Of a DNA stretch of 22,856 nucleotides, positions 7,575-14,436 are shown piece after piece. A program made the position numbers and the translations under genes. The stretch spans positions 1 through 22,856 of the IMG/VR virus record IMGVR_UViG_3300025424_000039, one strand, 5' to 3'. Below the pieces are notes generated by a model. The model was not told the DNA's origin and searched no databases. It worked only from the letters and a program-made list of their open reading frames with translations. Origin of the DNA: a virus. Each line of letters starts with the position of its first letter. Positions within the stretch are counted from its first letter, which is position 1.

Positions 7575-9179
7575 TTACCTACTTCTCAATGAGCCACCAC
7601 GCTTTTTGGGTGGCGCAACAGTAACTGATTTTTCAGTTTTTGTTACGCTACCCTCTGGAGGCTTGGAAGAAGAAAACATGCTCTTAACAGCATCATAGGC
7701 GCGCTTTGGGGCACCTAAAACTGCATTGCGCATTGCTTCGTTTTCTTTCTTCTCGTCTGCATAATGAGCGTCATATGCACCTTTGGAAAGGTCTTCTGTA
7801 CCGCCATCTGCAAACCTTACCTTGCCACCTCTTTTGAACGTGCCAGATTGCAAGCTGTTGGCCACGGGTTGGCTCACGAAATGCTTGGGCATAGCCACTG
7901 GCTTACCCATTGCATTTACATTACCCCCCGTGGCGTAGGCTTTTTTTGTGGCATGTCCTCCACGCTTGAAACCACCCGCATTGGCAAGCTTTACTTCACC
8001 AGTTTTGGTGCCTGTTTTGCCTTTAGGAGTTGTATCAGCAGGACGATTTTCCCAATTTCCGCCTTCAACTGTGTCGCGTGTCTCGTACTTGTCGATAGCG
8101 CCGCCATCAGCTTTGTGATGCATATGGTGAGCTTTACCACCACGCTTAAAACCGCCTGCATTACCCATTTTGACGCCACCAGTGGTCTTTGAACCACTGA
8201 ATGGACGTGAGCTATGCATGTCGGTGTTTTCATAGTAATGCTCGTTGTCTTCAATAGTTCCACCCATTTCTGTTTTACCACGAGTTTCGCTCTCGTTGGT
8301 TTCACTAGGAATAGAACTACCAGTTGCACGACCACCCTTGGCAAAATGATGTTTTGCTTTTCCACCATGTTTGAAGCCACCTGCATTGCCTAATTTGACA
8401 ACGCCAGTTTTTCCACTGGTATGATCTGCATGCTCGCCATCATACATTTTGGTTTTTGCAAATTTCTTTGCATTGCCTTCAATAGTAGTTTTGGTTTCTG
8501 CGCTATCAATCTCGCCACCAGAAGCATAGCTACCACCTTTGCACATGGCTTTGTGATGCTCATGCATCTTCTTGTGATGCGCAGAGCCACCTTCTTTGTG
8601 CATCTTGGCATGGTGTTTAGCCATGTGCTTGTGATGCTCCAAAGAACCTTCAGGATGACCGCTCACGCGATGTACCTTGCCGCCATGCTTCAAGCCGTGA
8701 TGTGCTTTAGAAGCTTTCATGCCTTCATGATGCTTGAGTTCTTTCTCAATCTTATGCATTTCGGCCATTTCTGCTTTGTGAGCAGAACCGCCTTTTGCGT
8801 ACATCATTTGTTTGCCCATGCCTGCCATTTTGTTACCCATAGCGGCTTTTTTAGCGGCCATTGCAGGTTTTGCCATAGCAAGAGGATTCTTCATCATTGC
8901 ACCGCCCATGCCTTTATGAGCCACTTTGCCGCCTTTAGCGTACAAATTGGGGTTCATGGCTTTACGGCGCTCAGACATAGAAGGCTTTTTAGGAGATTTT
9001 CCTGCCTCTGACTCAAACGCATGATGCATTCCACCCATAGCATGATGTTGCATGTTCTTGTGACCATGCTCTTCGTGCTCTTTGTGGTGCTTGGCTTTAA
9101 CTTTTCCACCTTTTTTGAGCTTCAGTGATACTGAAGGCTCATCGGTGTACATTTTCACCATTGGTTTAAAACTAGACAT
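7575..9179 (-). CDS. His/Lys/Met/Gly-rich KGG repeat protein
   Basis: The product is 534 residues, extremely basic, and very rich in His, Lys, Gly and Met. Residues 1-220 are a low-complexity His/Lys region with units such as LYAKGGKVAHKG, YAKGGSAHKAEMAEMHK and KEGGSAHHKKMHEHHKA. Residues about 221-283, 284-360 and 361-419 form three imperfect repeats. Each has an acidic/polar half (for example YETRDTVEGG) and ends in a near-constant block VKLGNAGGFKRGGKA followed by a KGG or DGG. A fourth, degenerate copy is SGTFKRGGKVRFADGG (445-460). The C-terminus is Lys/Pro-rich. A strong Shine-Dalgarno (AGGAGG) lies 5 nt before the ATG. The gene sits between two virion genes, so a packaged DNA-binding or metal-binding protein is a reasonable guess. 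I recognise no domain, and the resemblance to bacterial KGG stress-repeat proteins is limited to the motif. Confidence 0.7.
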   Translation of the reverse strand: MSSFKPMVKMYTDEPSVSLKLKKGGKVKAKHHKEHEEHGHKNMQHHAMGGMHHAFESEAGKSPKKPSMSERRKAMNPNLYAKGGKVAHKGMGGAMMKNPLAMAKPAMAAKKAAMGNKMAGMGKQMMYAKGGSAHKAEMAEMHKIEKELKHHEGMKASKAHHGLKHGGKVHRVSGHPEGSLEHHKHMAKHHAKMHKEGGSAHHKKMHEHHKAMCKGGSYASGGEIDSAETKTTIEGNAKKFAKTKMYDGEHADHTSGKTGVVKLGNAGGFKHGGKAKHHFAKGGRATGSSIPSETNESETRGKTEMGGTIEDNEHYYENTDMHSSRPFSGSKTTGGVKMGNAGGFKRGGKAHHMHHKADGGAIDKYETRDTVEGGNWENRPADTTPKGKTGTKTGEVKLANAGGFKRGGHATKKAYATGGNVNAMGKPVAMPKHFVSQPVANSLQSGTFKRGGKVRFADGGTEDLSKGAYDAHYADEKKENEAMRNAVLGAPKRAYDAVKSMFSSSKPPEGSVTKTEKSVTVAPPKKRGGSLRSR

Positions 9180-9191
9180 AACAGCCTCCTA

Positions 9192-10439
9192 TTAAGCTTG
9201 AGTCACGCCAAGAGAGCCTTGACGTGTTGAGTTGGGGCCAGAGCCAATCGCAGGCACTGCAATTGCGACCACCAAGCGTTTTGTACCATCTGGTGCGCTT
9301 GAAGGATTGTATGTACCGCGAACATCACCTGTAGATGATGTAGCAGGGTTTGTCATGTCAGCTTTAACAAAAGCTGTGGGGCTATCAAAGCCAACAGTAT
9401 TGTTATAGCCTGCATTAACGATGTAAGAACCGTCAATTACACGAACTGGCATACCCAAAACATCAGTTGTACCAACAGTCAATGCTGTTCCAGTAGCTCC
9501 TGCAATTGAAATTGAAGAAACTTGATAGAAAGCTTTGGTTGTATTTACTGCAGTAGACACAGATGAACTGGTTGTGATTGCTTGTGTCATTGCTTGACCG
9601 TAATAATCATATCCAGAGATTGTTGCTACTTGAGGAGCTACGCCCAATGTGTATGTCAAGCCAGTTGGTGTACCTGCTGTAGTCACAACTGCCGCACCTG
9701 CTGTGGTGGTCAAAGTTGCTGTTGTCGCAGTAACTGCTGTCAAGATATAAGTTGTTGGGTTTGAGTAACCTGTAATCGAACCTGTACCACCATAAGTACC
9801 AGAAATAGTTAGGTATTGGCCTGAAACTAAACCAGTTTGTGATGTGTAAGAGATTTGACCACCAGTACCAGTGATTGCTACGCCTGACAATGTTGATGCG
9901 GCGGCAGTAGCAGTAGTAATACGCAAACCACGGGGTACGTCCAACTGAAGAACAGTTGTGCCGTCACTGCGTGTTTGTGATGTTACATTTGTGCCTGCTG
10001 TCAACGTCAAATTACCTGCGGCGGCAGGAGTTTGTGATGCGGCTACGTTAGCGGCGCCTTTTGCTTGGGGAATTGTGTCCCAAACATAAACGCGACCTAA
10101 TGGGCCAACACCCAATGACATGGGTGATGGATCGCCCAATAGTGCATTGCCTGACGCATACATTACTACTGCACTAGATACAGTAGATGATTGCGACAAG
10201 GTGTATTGATTCAAACCACTAGAGTTCAATCCTAGTGATGCTGTAATGTAACTGTTTGCAGTTACGCCTGATCCTGAAACGTACTGACCAACAACCAAAG
10301 GGTCGCCAGACTGCACTGTTTGAACGGTCAGTGTTGTTGAAGAAATAGTACCAGTAATGACCGATGTTGCGGCCTGATTACCTGTACCCATATAGGTTGC
10401 GCCTGAACCTAGAAAGATATCATCTGAAAATAAAGGCAT
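9192..10439 (-). CDS. Virion structural protein with two inserted beta domains
   Basis: The product is 415 residues, poor in charge and rich in Thr, Ser, Gly and Ala. The framework pieces are MPLFSDDIFLGSGATYMGTG at the start, SPMSLGVGPLGRVYVWDTIP (105-124), TSQTRSDGTTVLQLDVPRGL (153-172), SGYDYYGQAMTQAI (275-288) and LGMPVRVIDGSYI. This is a pattern I associate with a conserved protein encoded just after the capsid gene in aquatic phages. Two extra beta stretches interrupt it: residues about 25-97 (TISSTTLTVQTV, VVGQYVSGSGV) and about 183-266 (GGQISYTSQTGLVSGQYLTI, TYILTAVTATTATLTT), both resembling FCCH-type modules. AAGGAG lies 6 nt before the ATG. The capsid terminator lies directly upstream, so its transcription depends on read-through or a promoter I cannot see. 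A capsid-exterior or neck location is inference. Confidence 0.7.
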   Translation of the reverse strand: MPLFSDDIFLGSGATYMGTGNQAATSVITGTISSTTLTVQTVQSGDPLVVGQYVSGSGVTANSYITASLGLNSSGLNQYTLSQSSTVSSAVVMYASGNALLGDPSPMSLGVGPLGRVYVWDTIPQAKGAANVAASQTPAAAGNLTLTAGTNVTSQTRSDGTTVLQLDVPRGLRITTATAAASTLSGVAITGTGGQISYTSQTGLVSGQYLTISGTYGGTGSITGYSNPTTYILTAVTATTATLTTTAGAAVVTTAGTPTGLTYTLGVAPQVATISGYDYYGQAMTQAITTSSSVSTAVNTTKAFYQVSSISIAGATGTALTVGTTDVLGMPVRVIDGSYIVNAGYNNTVGFDSPTAFVKADMTNPATSSTGDVRGTYNPSSAPDGTKRLVVAIAVPAIGSGPNSTRQGSLGVTQA

Positions 10440-10473
10440 TGTCTGCTCCTTGAAAAGTTTGACAATAAATTTT

Positions 10474-10502
10474 AAAAAAGGGTCGGTGTTTTAAGCCGAC
10501 CC
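10474..10502 (-). terminator. Intrinsic terminator downstream of the major capsid gene
   Basis: On the minus strand a perfect 7-bp GC-rich stem (GGGTCGG / CCGACCC) with a 9-nt loop is followed directly by six T residues. It begins 8 nt after the capsid stop codon. Placement after the capsid gene recalls T7 Tphi and would boost capsid transcripts over distal tail genes. Confidence 0.85.
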
Positions 10503-10510
10503 TGTACTCA

Positions 10511-11425
10511 TTAAACGCCTGGGGTACCGTAAGCGCAACGTGGGTCAGTGAAGCCCACTGCATAACGCTCAGTAGCCTTGTAGCGCATTGTGTCAGTTTC
10601 GAAGTCGCCTTCCATAGTTTTCTCCAAACGACGACGCATCAAAAGCTTGAAGCCTTCGGGAGCATCGGTTTGAACCCACCATGCTGTGGCAGAAGTCAAA
10701 CGTGACAACACAGCGGCACCTTCGTCAAGCAAGCCAATAGACTTGATTGGGTTGATGTCGTTGTTTGCGTTACCAGTACGCAATACTGATTTCAACAACA
10801 CTTCAGCTTGGAAGATATTGCCTGGGGCCACGATCAGTTGACGTGGAACCAAGCGAATACGTTTGCCGTTGTTGTCCACTGCTTGGCGGATTTGAATCAA
10901 CATCTGCTCAAGAGATGTTTGAGACAACACAGCGGCTGTAGACAATTGGTTGCTGAATGTACCGTTGACGATTGGGTGTGCAGTGTTAATCAAAGACACA
11001 CCGTCACCGCCAGGGTATGAGCTGTTGAACGCAGTGTTCAATACGTTAGCTGACAACAACTCTTTGGTCTCAACCAAAGACTGTGCAAGGTGACGTGCAT
11101 ATACTTGGCCCAAACGGATGTGGTCGCCGTCTTCAACGAGAACCTTAGTCAGTGCAAAAGCCAAGCCATACACTTTGTAGAGGTAACGCTGTAAGAACAA
11201 CACACCGCCCTGTTGATATGTAACGGGAGTACCGTCAGGCAACTGGGGAGCGGCGCCAAATCCATAAAGGACAGGCTCTTCGTGGTAGTTACGGGGAATA
11301 CCGTCTTCTTCGCGGAACACACGGCTCCACTCGTCGGCACGTTGATCATAGACTCCATCAAAACACTCGTTAAGAATTGGCTCAACGATTGATCTAAAGT
11401 CCGTACTTCGCATTGGTGCGGCCAT
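10511..11425 (-). CDS. Major capsid protein, Mu gpT-like HK97 fold
   Basis: The product is 304 residues, a usual size for an unprocessed HK97-fold capsid protein. The N-terminus (MAAPMRSTDFRSIVEPILNE) lacks a long delta domain. Residues about 78-125 form a helix-rich segment (FLQRYLYKVYGLAFALTKVL). The stretch DGVSLINTAHPIVNGTFSNQ (141-160), then SLEQMLIQIR and LVPRQLIVAPGN (192-203), matches the pattern of Mu gpT-like major head subunits, with the usual LI-x-T-x-HP and P-x-x-LIV-x-P elements. C-terminal WWVQTDAPEGFKLLMRRR and MEGDFETDTMRYKATERYAV are typical of the P-domain strands. The Shine-Dalgarno AAGGGG lies 6 nt upstream of the ATG. The neighbouring decoration and scaffold genes and the terminator just behind it fit the capsid role. 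Confidence 0.9.
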   Translation of the reverse strand: MAAPMRSTDFRSIVEPILNECFDGVYDQRADEWSRVFREEDGIPRNYHEEPVLYGFGAAPQLPDGTPVTYQQGGVLFLQRYLYKVYGLAFALTKVLVEDGDHIRLGQVYARHLAQSLVETKELLSANVLNTAFNSSYPGGDGVSLINTAHPIVNGTFSNQLSTAAVLSQTSLEQMLIQIRQAVDNNGKRIRLVPRQLIVAPGNIFQAEVLLKSVLRTGNANNDINPIKSIGLLDEGAAVLSRLTSATAWWVQTDAPEGFKLLMRRRLEKTMEGDFETDTMRYKATERYAVGFTDPRCAYGTPGV

Positions 11426-11435
11426 GATTTACCCC

Positions 11436-12026
11436 TTATGCAATAGCGTTCACAGTACCGAAGAACTGAGAAGCTGAGTTAACAACACGAACAACTGTGT
11501 AGGCATCGCCCCACGCATTGTCCACTCCTTGGCCCAAATCAACAACGCGCATTTGACCTGGTTGGGCATTACCAACGGCTGAAGAAGCGCCAAGAGTTGC
11601 TTGTGACAAACCAGTAGTAGTAGAACCATTTGTCACGTTAGTGAACAAATACTCGTTACCAATAGTAGTTTGAGCCATAGATCCATCTGCTTGAATTTCA
11701 TAAACGATGTTTTGATCATTGTAGAAATAAGCAACGCATGAGCCAGTTGTGTAGGCAGTATTAGCAGGCCAGTAGTTGCTTACGCGACGACGACCTGTAG
11801 TATCTGTCCACTCAACACCCGCAAATGCGCCAGACCATGTGGCCTGAGTGCTGTTAGCAGTAATAGGAACAATAACACCTGCAGATGCTGAATAGGCAAC
11901 GGGTTGGCCTTTCAGAATGTTGGTGCTGTAACCAGAAGTGATACCGTTAGCAAGCGCCTGTGCGCGATCCAATCCAGAAGAGTGGAACGCAGGACGCAAG
12001 CCAAACGGAGCTGATGTACTTGACAT
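11436..12026 (-). CDS. Probable head decoration protein
   Basis: The product is 196 residues, Ala/Thr/Ser/Gly-rich, with few charges and an expected beta structure. It opens MSSTSAPFGLRPAFHSSGLD and contains LKGQPVAYSASAGVIVPI, FAGVEWTDTTGRRRVSNYWP and YEIQADGSMAQTTIGNEYLF, and ends DNAWGDAYTVVRVV. I know this pattern from the gene next to the major capsid gene in many uncultured phages, where it is taken to be a capsid decoration protein, though direct proof is not known to me. The position immediately before the capsid gene is the usual one for decoration proteins. A strong Shine-Dalgarno (AGGAG) lies 7 nt before the ATG. A capsid-stabilising role is inference from position and composition. 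No known decoration fold can be named from sequence alone. Confidence 0.7.
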   Translation of the reverse strand: MSSTSAPFGLRPAFHSSGLDRAQALANGITSGYSTNILKGQPVAYSASAGVIVPITANSTQATWSGAFAGVEWTDTTGRRRVSNYWPANTAYTTGSCVAYFYNDQNIVYEIQADGSMAQTTIGNEYLFTNVTNGSTTTGLSQATLGASSAVGNAQPGQMRVVDLGQGVDNAWGDAYTVVRVVNSASQFFGTVNAIA

Positions 12027-12044
12027 AAGATTTCTCCTAAATGA

Positions 12045-12590
12045 TTAACCCGAAAATACGGGAATTTTGCTTGGTTGCTTGTCAATAGAGCCAATACCCT
12101 CGCCTTCAATCTCCATCAAGCGACGTCCGTTACTGTCACGTTGTCCCTGTAGGTTTTCCATTTGGATCATTACCTTTTCTGCTTCTTCACGAGGTTTGTC
12201 GTGATGCATGTGTGTCATAACGTCTTGGAAAATTTCCATAGGTATCTTAAACAGCAACATCTCGTTACAAGATATATACCCAACGTGCTCACCTGATTTA
12301 ACGCGATAGTCTTCGTAGCCTGGTAACTCATCTGCTTTCACAGGAACGTACCCTAGTCTAATCCGCTTATCGATTGAATCGTAGCTGTTGGTTGTCGAAA
12401 GCCAGCAAGGATGCCACCCTTCCATCTCGGGTAACTTTGGCAATGCTGATTGCGTCCACTCCTCGCTCCACATTTTTTTACGTTCCTGCGCAGAAATGAA
12501 CTTGTCTTCTGGTGCCTTATGGCTTGCTTCCCCGTTCGAGCGGTCTTGGCGGCCATTGGCATTCAAAGATTTTTTGAGACGTGATTCCAT
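12045..12590 (-). CDS. Conserved head-region protein of unknown function
   Basis: The product is 181 residues. The N-terminal 35 residues are polar and basic, followed by a Trp-rich segment (RKKMWSEEWTQ, MEGWHPCWLSTTN). The central part, YDSIDKRIRLGYVPVKADEL followed by PGYEDYR and then EHVGYISCNEMLLFKIPMEI, resembles a recurrent phage pattern in which a strand-rich core carries G-(W/Y)-x-PV-x-A and a later glycine plus LLxKxP motif. Genes of this type are usually found beside the scaffold and capsid genes, as here, and have no assigned role. The C-terminus (EEAEKVMIQMENLQ) is helical. The start has AGGGG 8 nt upstream overlapping the scaffold stop region. It could be a minor head protein or a scaffold partner, but the sequence does not decide. 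Confidence 0.65.
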   Translation of the reverse strand: MESRLKKSLNANGRQDRSNGEASHKAPEDKFISAQERKKMWSEEWTQSALPKLPEMEGWHPCWLSTTNSYDSIDKRIRLGYVPVKADELPGYEDYRVKSGEHVGYISCNEMLLFKIPMEIFQDVMTHMHHDKPREEAEKVMIQMENLQGQRDSNGRRLMEIEGEGIGSIDKQPSKIPVFSG

Positions 12591-12602
12591 AATGTTTTCC
12601 CC

Positions 12603-13577
12603 TTAGTTGTTGCGGTTGGCACGGTCATATGCCATGAATTGTTTAATCATCTTGGCTTTGCGTTCAGGATTGTCCCAAGCGCCTGCATCCTTCATAGCCT
12701 TCACCCTCTCAGGCGAAAGTACAAACTGGGAGCGATTAGATCCCCCATAAGATGCTGATGCTTCACGTCCTGCACTTCCCACAACATTCCTTGGTCGTCT
12801 GACATTACGTCTTTCGTCGTCATTGCGATCATTGTAACGGTGAGGTAGTTCTTTTTGCAAACGGCTATCAAGCTCGTCCCAATAGTCGGGATCTGTAGGG
12901 TTCCAACCTTGTGCAACCATCAGTTCATCCATCTTCTTTGCCACCTTACTATCGGGGTCACGAAGGCTTGAGTCATACCAACTATTACGGCGTACCCATT
13001 CATTTGCACGACGTGCAATAGCAGGGTCTTGAGCATTGTTTTGCTGTGGACGCTTTAATTCTTGGTCAGCTTGATTACGCATTTGCTTCAATTGACGAAC
13101 TTCGTCCGACGCATTTTGCAAAAGTAACTGTGCATCAACCATACCTTGGCCATCTTGATTCTGAGTGGCCTCTGCAATCTTCATTTTTGCGTATTCAAGG
13201 CGCGTTTGTGCGTCCTCTATGTTCTTATCAATACGCACGACATGTTCTGCCTTGGTATTGCGCTCCAATTGGCTTAGACGACGTTTAAACTCTTCGTTTT
13301 CACGCTGTAAAGCTTGTAGACGGACGTCTTTTTCTTGATTTGTTTTACGAACCAAGTCTTTTTTAGCCCGACGACGGTTTCTTTTAGCGGCTCTGAGCTC
13401 TTCATCGTCATCTGGATGATCAGCATCAGCGTCGTTAGAGTCATTTGACTCTTTTGCACGATCAAAACCGTTTTGTTCCTCAACAGTGTCAGGTACAAGG
13501 TCTTTTTCAGGCACCTCTACGGTTGCAGAGCCATCATTTTGCTCTTCAACCTCTAATTTCTCTTTGACTTCAGCCAT
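12603..13577 (-). CDS. Capsid scaffolding protein-like, coiled coil
   Basis: The product is 324 residues and highly charged. Residues 1-60 are acidic and probably disordered (ending NDADADHPDDDEE). Residues about 60-180 are rich in Arg, Lys, Glu and Gln with heptad-like spacing (VRLQALQRENEEFKRRLSQL), predicting a long coiled coil. Residues about 185-240 are more compact (RRNSWYDSSLRDPDSKVAKK), and the last 45 residues form a basic helical end (LSPERVKAMKDAGAW, KMIKQFMAYDRANR), where scaffolds of other phages contact capsid subunits. The gene lies between the co-chaperonin and capsid genes, the standard scaffold place. Residues 11-26 are nearly the same as the portal N-terminus. AGGAG is 6 nt from the ATG and overlaps the preceding stop. 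Confidence 0.75.
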   Translation of the reverse strand: MAEVKEKLEVEEQNDGSATVEVPEKDLVPDTVEEQNGFDRAKESNDSNDADADHPDDDEELRAAKRNRRRAKKDLVRKTNQEKDVRLQALQRENEEFKRRLSQLERNTKAEHVVRIDKNIEDAQTRLEYAKMKIAEATQNQDGQGMVDAQLLLQNASDEVRQLKQMRNQADQELKRPQQNNAQDPAIARRANEWVRRNSWYDSSLRDPDSKVAKKMDELMVAQGWNPTDPDYWDELDSRLQKELPHRYNDRNDDERRNVRRPRNVVGSAGREASASYGGSNRSQFVLSPERVKAMKDAGAWDNPERKAKMIKQFMAYDRANRNN

Positions 13578-13586
13578 TTTTTACTC

Positions 13587-14039
13587 CTAAACGTAAGCTT
13601 TAAACGATAACGGATCGTCAGTGACGGCCGAAATCAGTTCGTGATCATTGATTGTCATGAATAAAACGGGATCTTCACCGTCTTCAGTAGGAACTTTGCG
13701 CTCCCAACGGTCTCCACCCCACCTTGGAACCCTTACATAGTCACCAATTTCAGCCCATGAGCCTTCAGCCCACGGTTGCATGGTGTCTCGGTTCTTGAAC
13801 GCGAGTGGGCCAATTGCCACGACCTTACCGATCATGTTGTTCCACTTTTCGTTTTCTTTGGTTTCATCAACAATGATGATCATTCCAGACTTCTTTTTGA
13901 TTCGTCGAAGTTGGACAATCACTCGACCGCCGAAGGGGCGTTGCCCTGGGCTTACTTCAGGAAAGGCCCAAGCTAATTCATCAGCATTGGGCGTTCCGCT
14001 ACTTCCCTCGATTGTGGGAATAGGCTTGCTTTCAGTCAT
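13587..14039 (-). CDS. GroES-like co-chaperonin
   Basis: The product is 150 residues against about 97 for bacterial GroES. Residues 1-35 are an extra N-terminal segment. The GroES-like barrel starts at FGGRVIVQLRRIKKK (36-50), followed by the equivalent of the mobile loop with the hydrophobic GMIII (52-56), and then NMIGKVVAIGP (68-78). The sequence resumes with IGDYVRVPRWGGDR (98-111), matching the VGDRVLF strand and roof-loop region, and ends VLFMTINDHELISAV, like the canonical INxxDILAV end. It would cap host GroEL and help fold capsid or other phage proteins, as T4 gp31 does for gp23. Location just before the scaffold and capsid genes supports this. The Shine-Dalgarno AAGGA lies 5 nt before the ATG. 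Binding to GroEL is inferred, not shown. Confidence 0.75.
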   Translation of the reverse strand: MTESKPIPTIEGSSGTPNADELAWAFPEVSPGQRPFGGRVIVQLRRIKKKSGMIIIVDETKENEKWNNMIGKVVAIGPLAFKNRDTMQPWAEGSWAEIGDYVRVPRWGGDRWERKVPTEDGEDPVLFMTINDHELISAVTDDPLSFKAYV

Positions 14040-14074
14040 ATTTTTCCTTTACACCATATCTCAGGTGCATAAAC

Positions 14075-14088
14075 GCGCTTTTCAGCGC
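14075..14088 (-). other. Short GNRA-type hairpin upstream of co-chaperonin gene
   Basis: On the minus strand GCGCT and AGCGC pair around a GAAA tetraloop and are followed by G and three T residues. It lies in the 53-nt gap between the 59-residue gene and the co-chaperonin gene. The stem is short and the T run poor, so a terminator role is unlikely; an mRNA stability or processing hairpin is possible. Confidence 0.3.
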
Positions 14089-14092
14089 ATGG

Positions 14093-14272
14093 TTAATCGT
14101 AATCTTTCTCTTCTTCCAACATGTTGTCGATGGTATCCAGAACGTATTGCACACCTGCATACTCACCAACCATGCGTTGATACGACTCATAGTTCTGCGG
14201 AATGCCTTGAGCCAAGGAAACCTGCAATTCTGCTTGCCGTATTTTGATCCTATGGATCAATGCTTCGATCAT
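14093..14272 (-). CDS. Small unknown protein between portal and co-chaperonin
   Basis: The product is 59 residues, starting MIEALIHRIKIRQAELQVSL and ending in an acidic tail (LEEEKDYD). The ATG at 14272-14270 overlaps the TGA of the preceding 55-residue gene (ATGA), which together with good protein-like composition argues that it is real. Most of it should be helical: an amphipathic helix over the first 22 residues, a short turn (GIPQNYESY), and a second helix (VQYVLDTIDNMLEEE). No motif allows a function. The position downstream of the portal and upstream of the co-chaperonin suggests a role in head assembly, which is inference. Confidence 0.65.
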   Translation of the reverse strand: MIEALIHRIKIRQAELQVSLAQGIPQNYESYQRMVGEYAGVQYVLDTIDNMLEEEKDYD

Positions 14273-14436
14273 TTCTTCTTACTAGCGTGTGATAGTCCGC
14301 CAGATTTAGAGCCAGAAGATGAAGATTTACTTCCACCTTTTGGTTCCATCGCTGTGCCATCAAGCTTCTCGCCTTGAGCGATACGCTTGTGTTGGGGCAC
14401 ATTAGCGGTTCTCTGTTCGTAATCAGATGTTGCCAT
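14269..14436 (-). CDS. Small KGG/Ser-rich protein overlapping the portal end
   Basis: The product is 55 residues. The ATG at 14436-14434 lies within the last codons of the portal gene, overlapping it by 14 nt in another frame. AAGGAG sits 6 nt upstream, still inside the portal gene, which strongly supports translation. The first half is mixed (MATSDYEQRTANVPQHKRIA), while the second half is low-complexity Ser/Gly/Lys (PKGGSKSSSSGSKSGGLSHA, then KKK). It carries the KGG motif seen in several other proteins of this cluster. Function is unknown; the basic, flexible tail suggests interaction with DNA or acidic head proteins, but that is only a guess. Confidence 0.65.
   Translation of the reverse strand: MATSDYEQRTANVPQHKRIAQGEKLDGTAMEPKGGSKSSSSGSKSGGLSHASKKK

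Noticed and set aside
8421-9011. Plus-strand open frame of 196 residues
   Set aside because: It is antisense to the His/Lys-rich repeat gene. Its Met/His/Phe-rich product mirrors the repeat codons, and no ribosome-binding site or plus-strand neighbour supports it.
10440-10470. TTGTCA as a -35 element for a promoter behind the capsid terminator
   Set aside because: At 17-18 nt spacing there is no -10-like hexamer; the sequence there is the ribosome-binding site and start of the next gene.
14079-14090. Shared 12-mer ATGCGCTGAAAA in the spacers before terS and before the co-chaperonin gene
   Set aside because: Several 12-mer matches are expected by chance in a 23-kb window, and the surrounding bases do not align.
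13780-14247. Plus-strand open frame of 155 residues
   Set aside because: It is opposite the co-chaperonin and the 59-residue gene, both supported by ribosome-binding sites and stop/start coupling.
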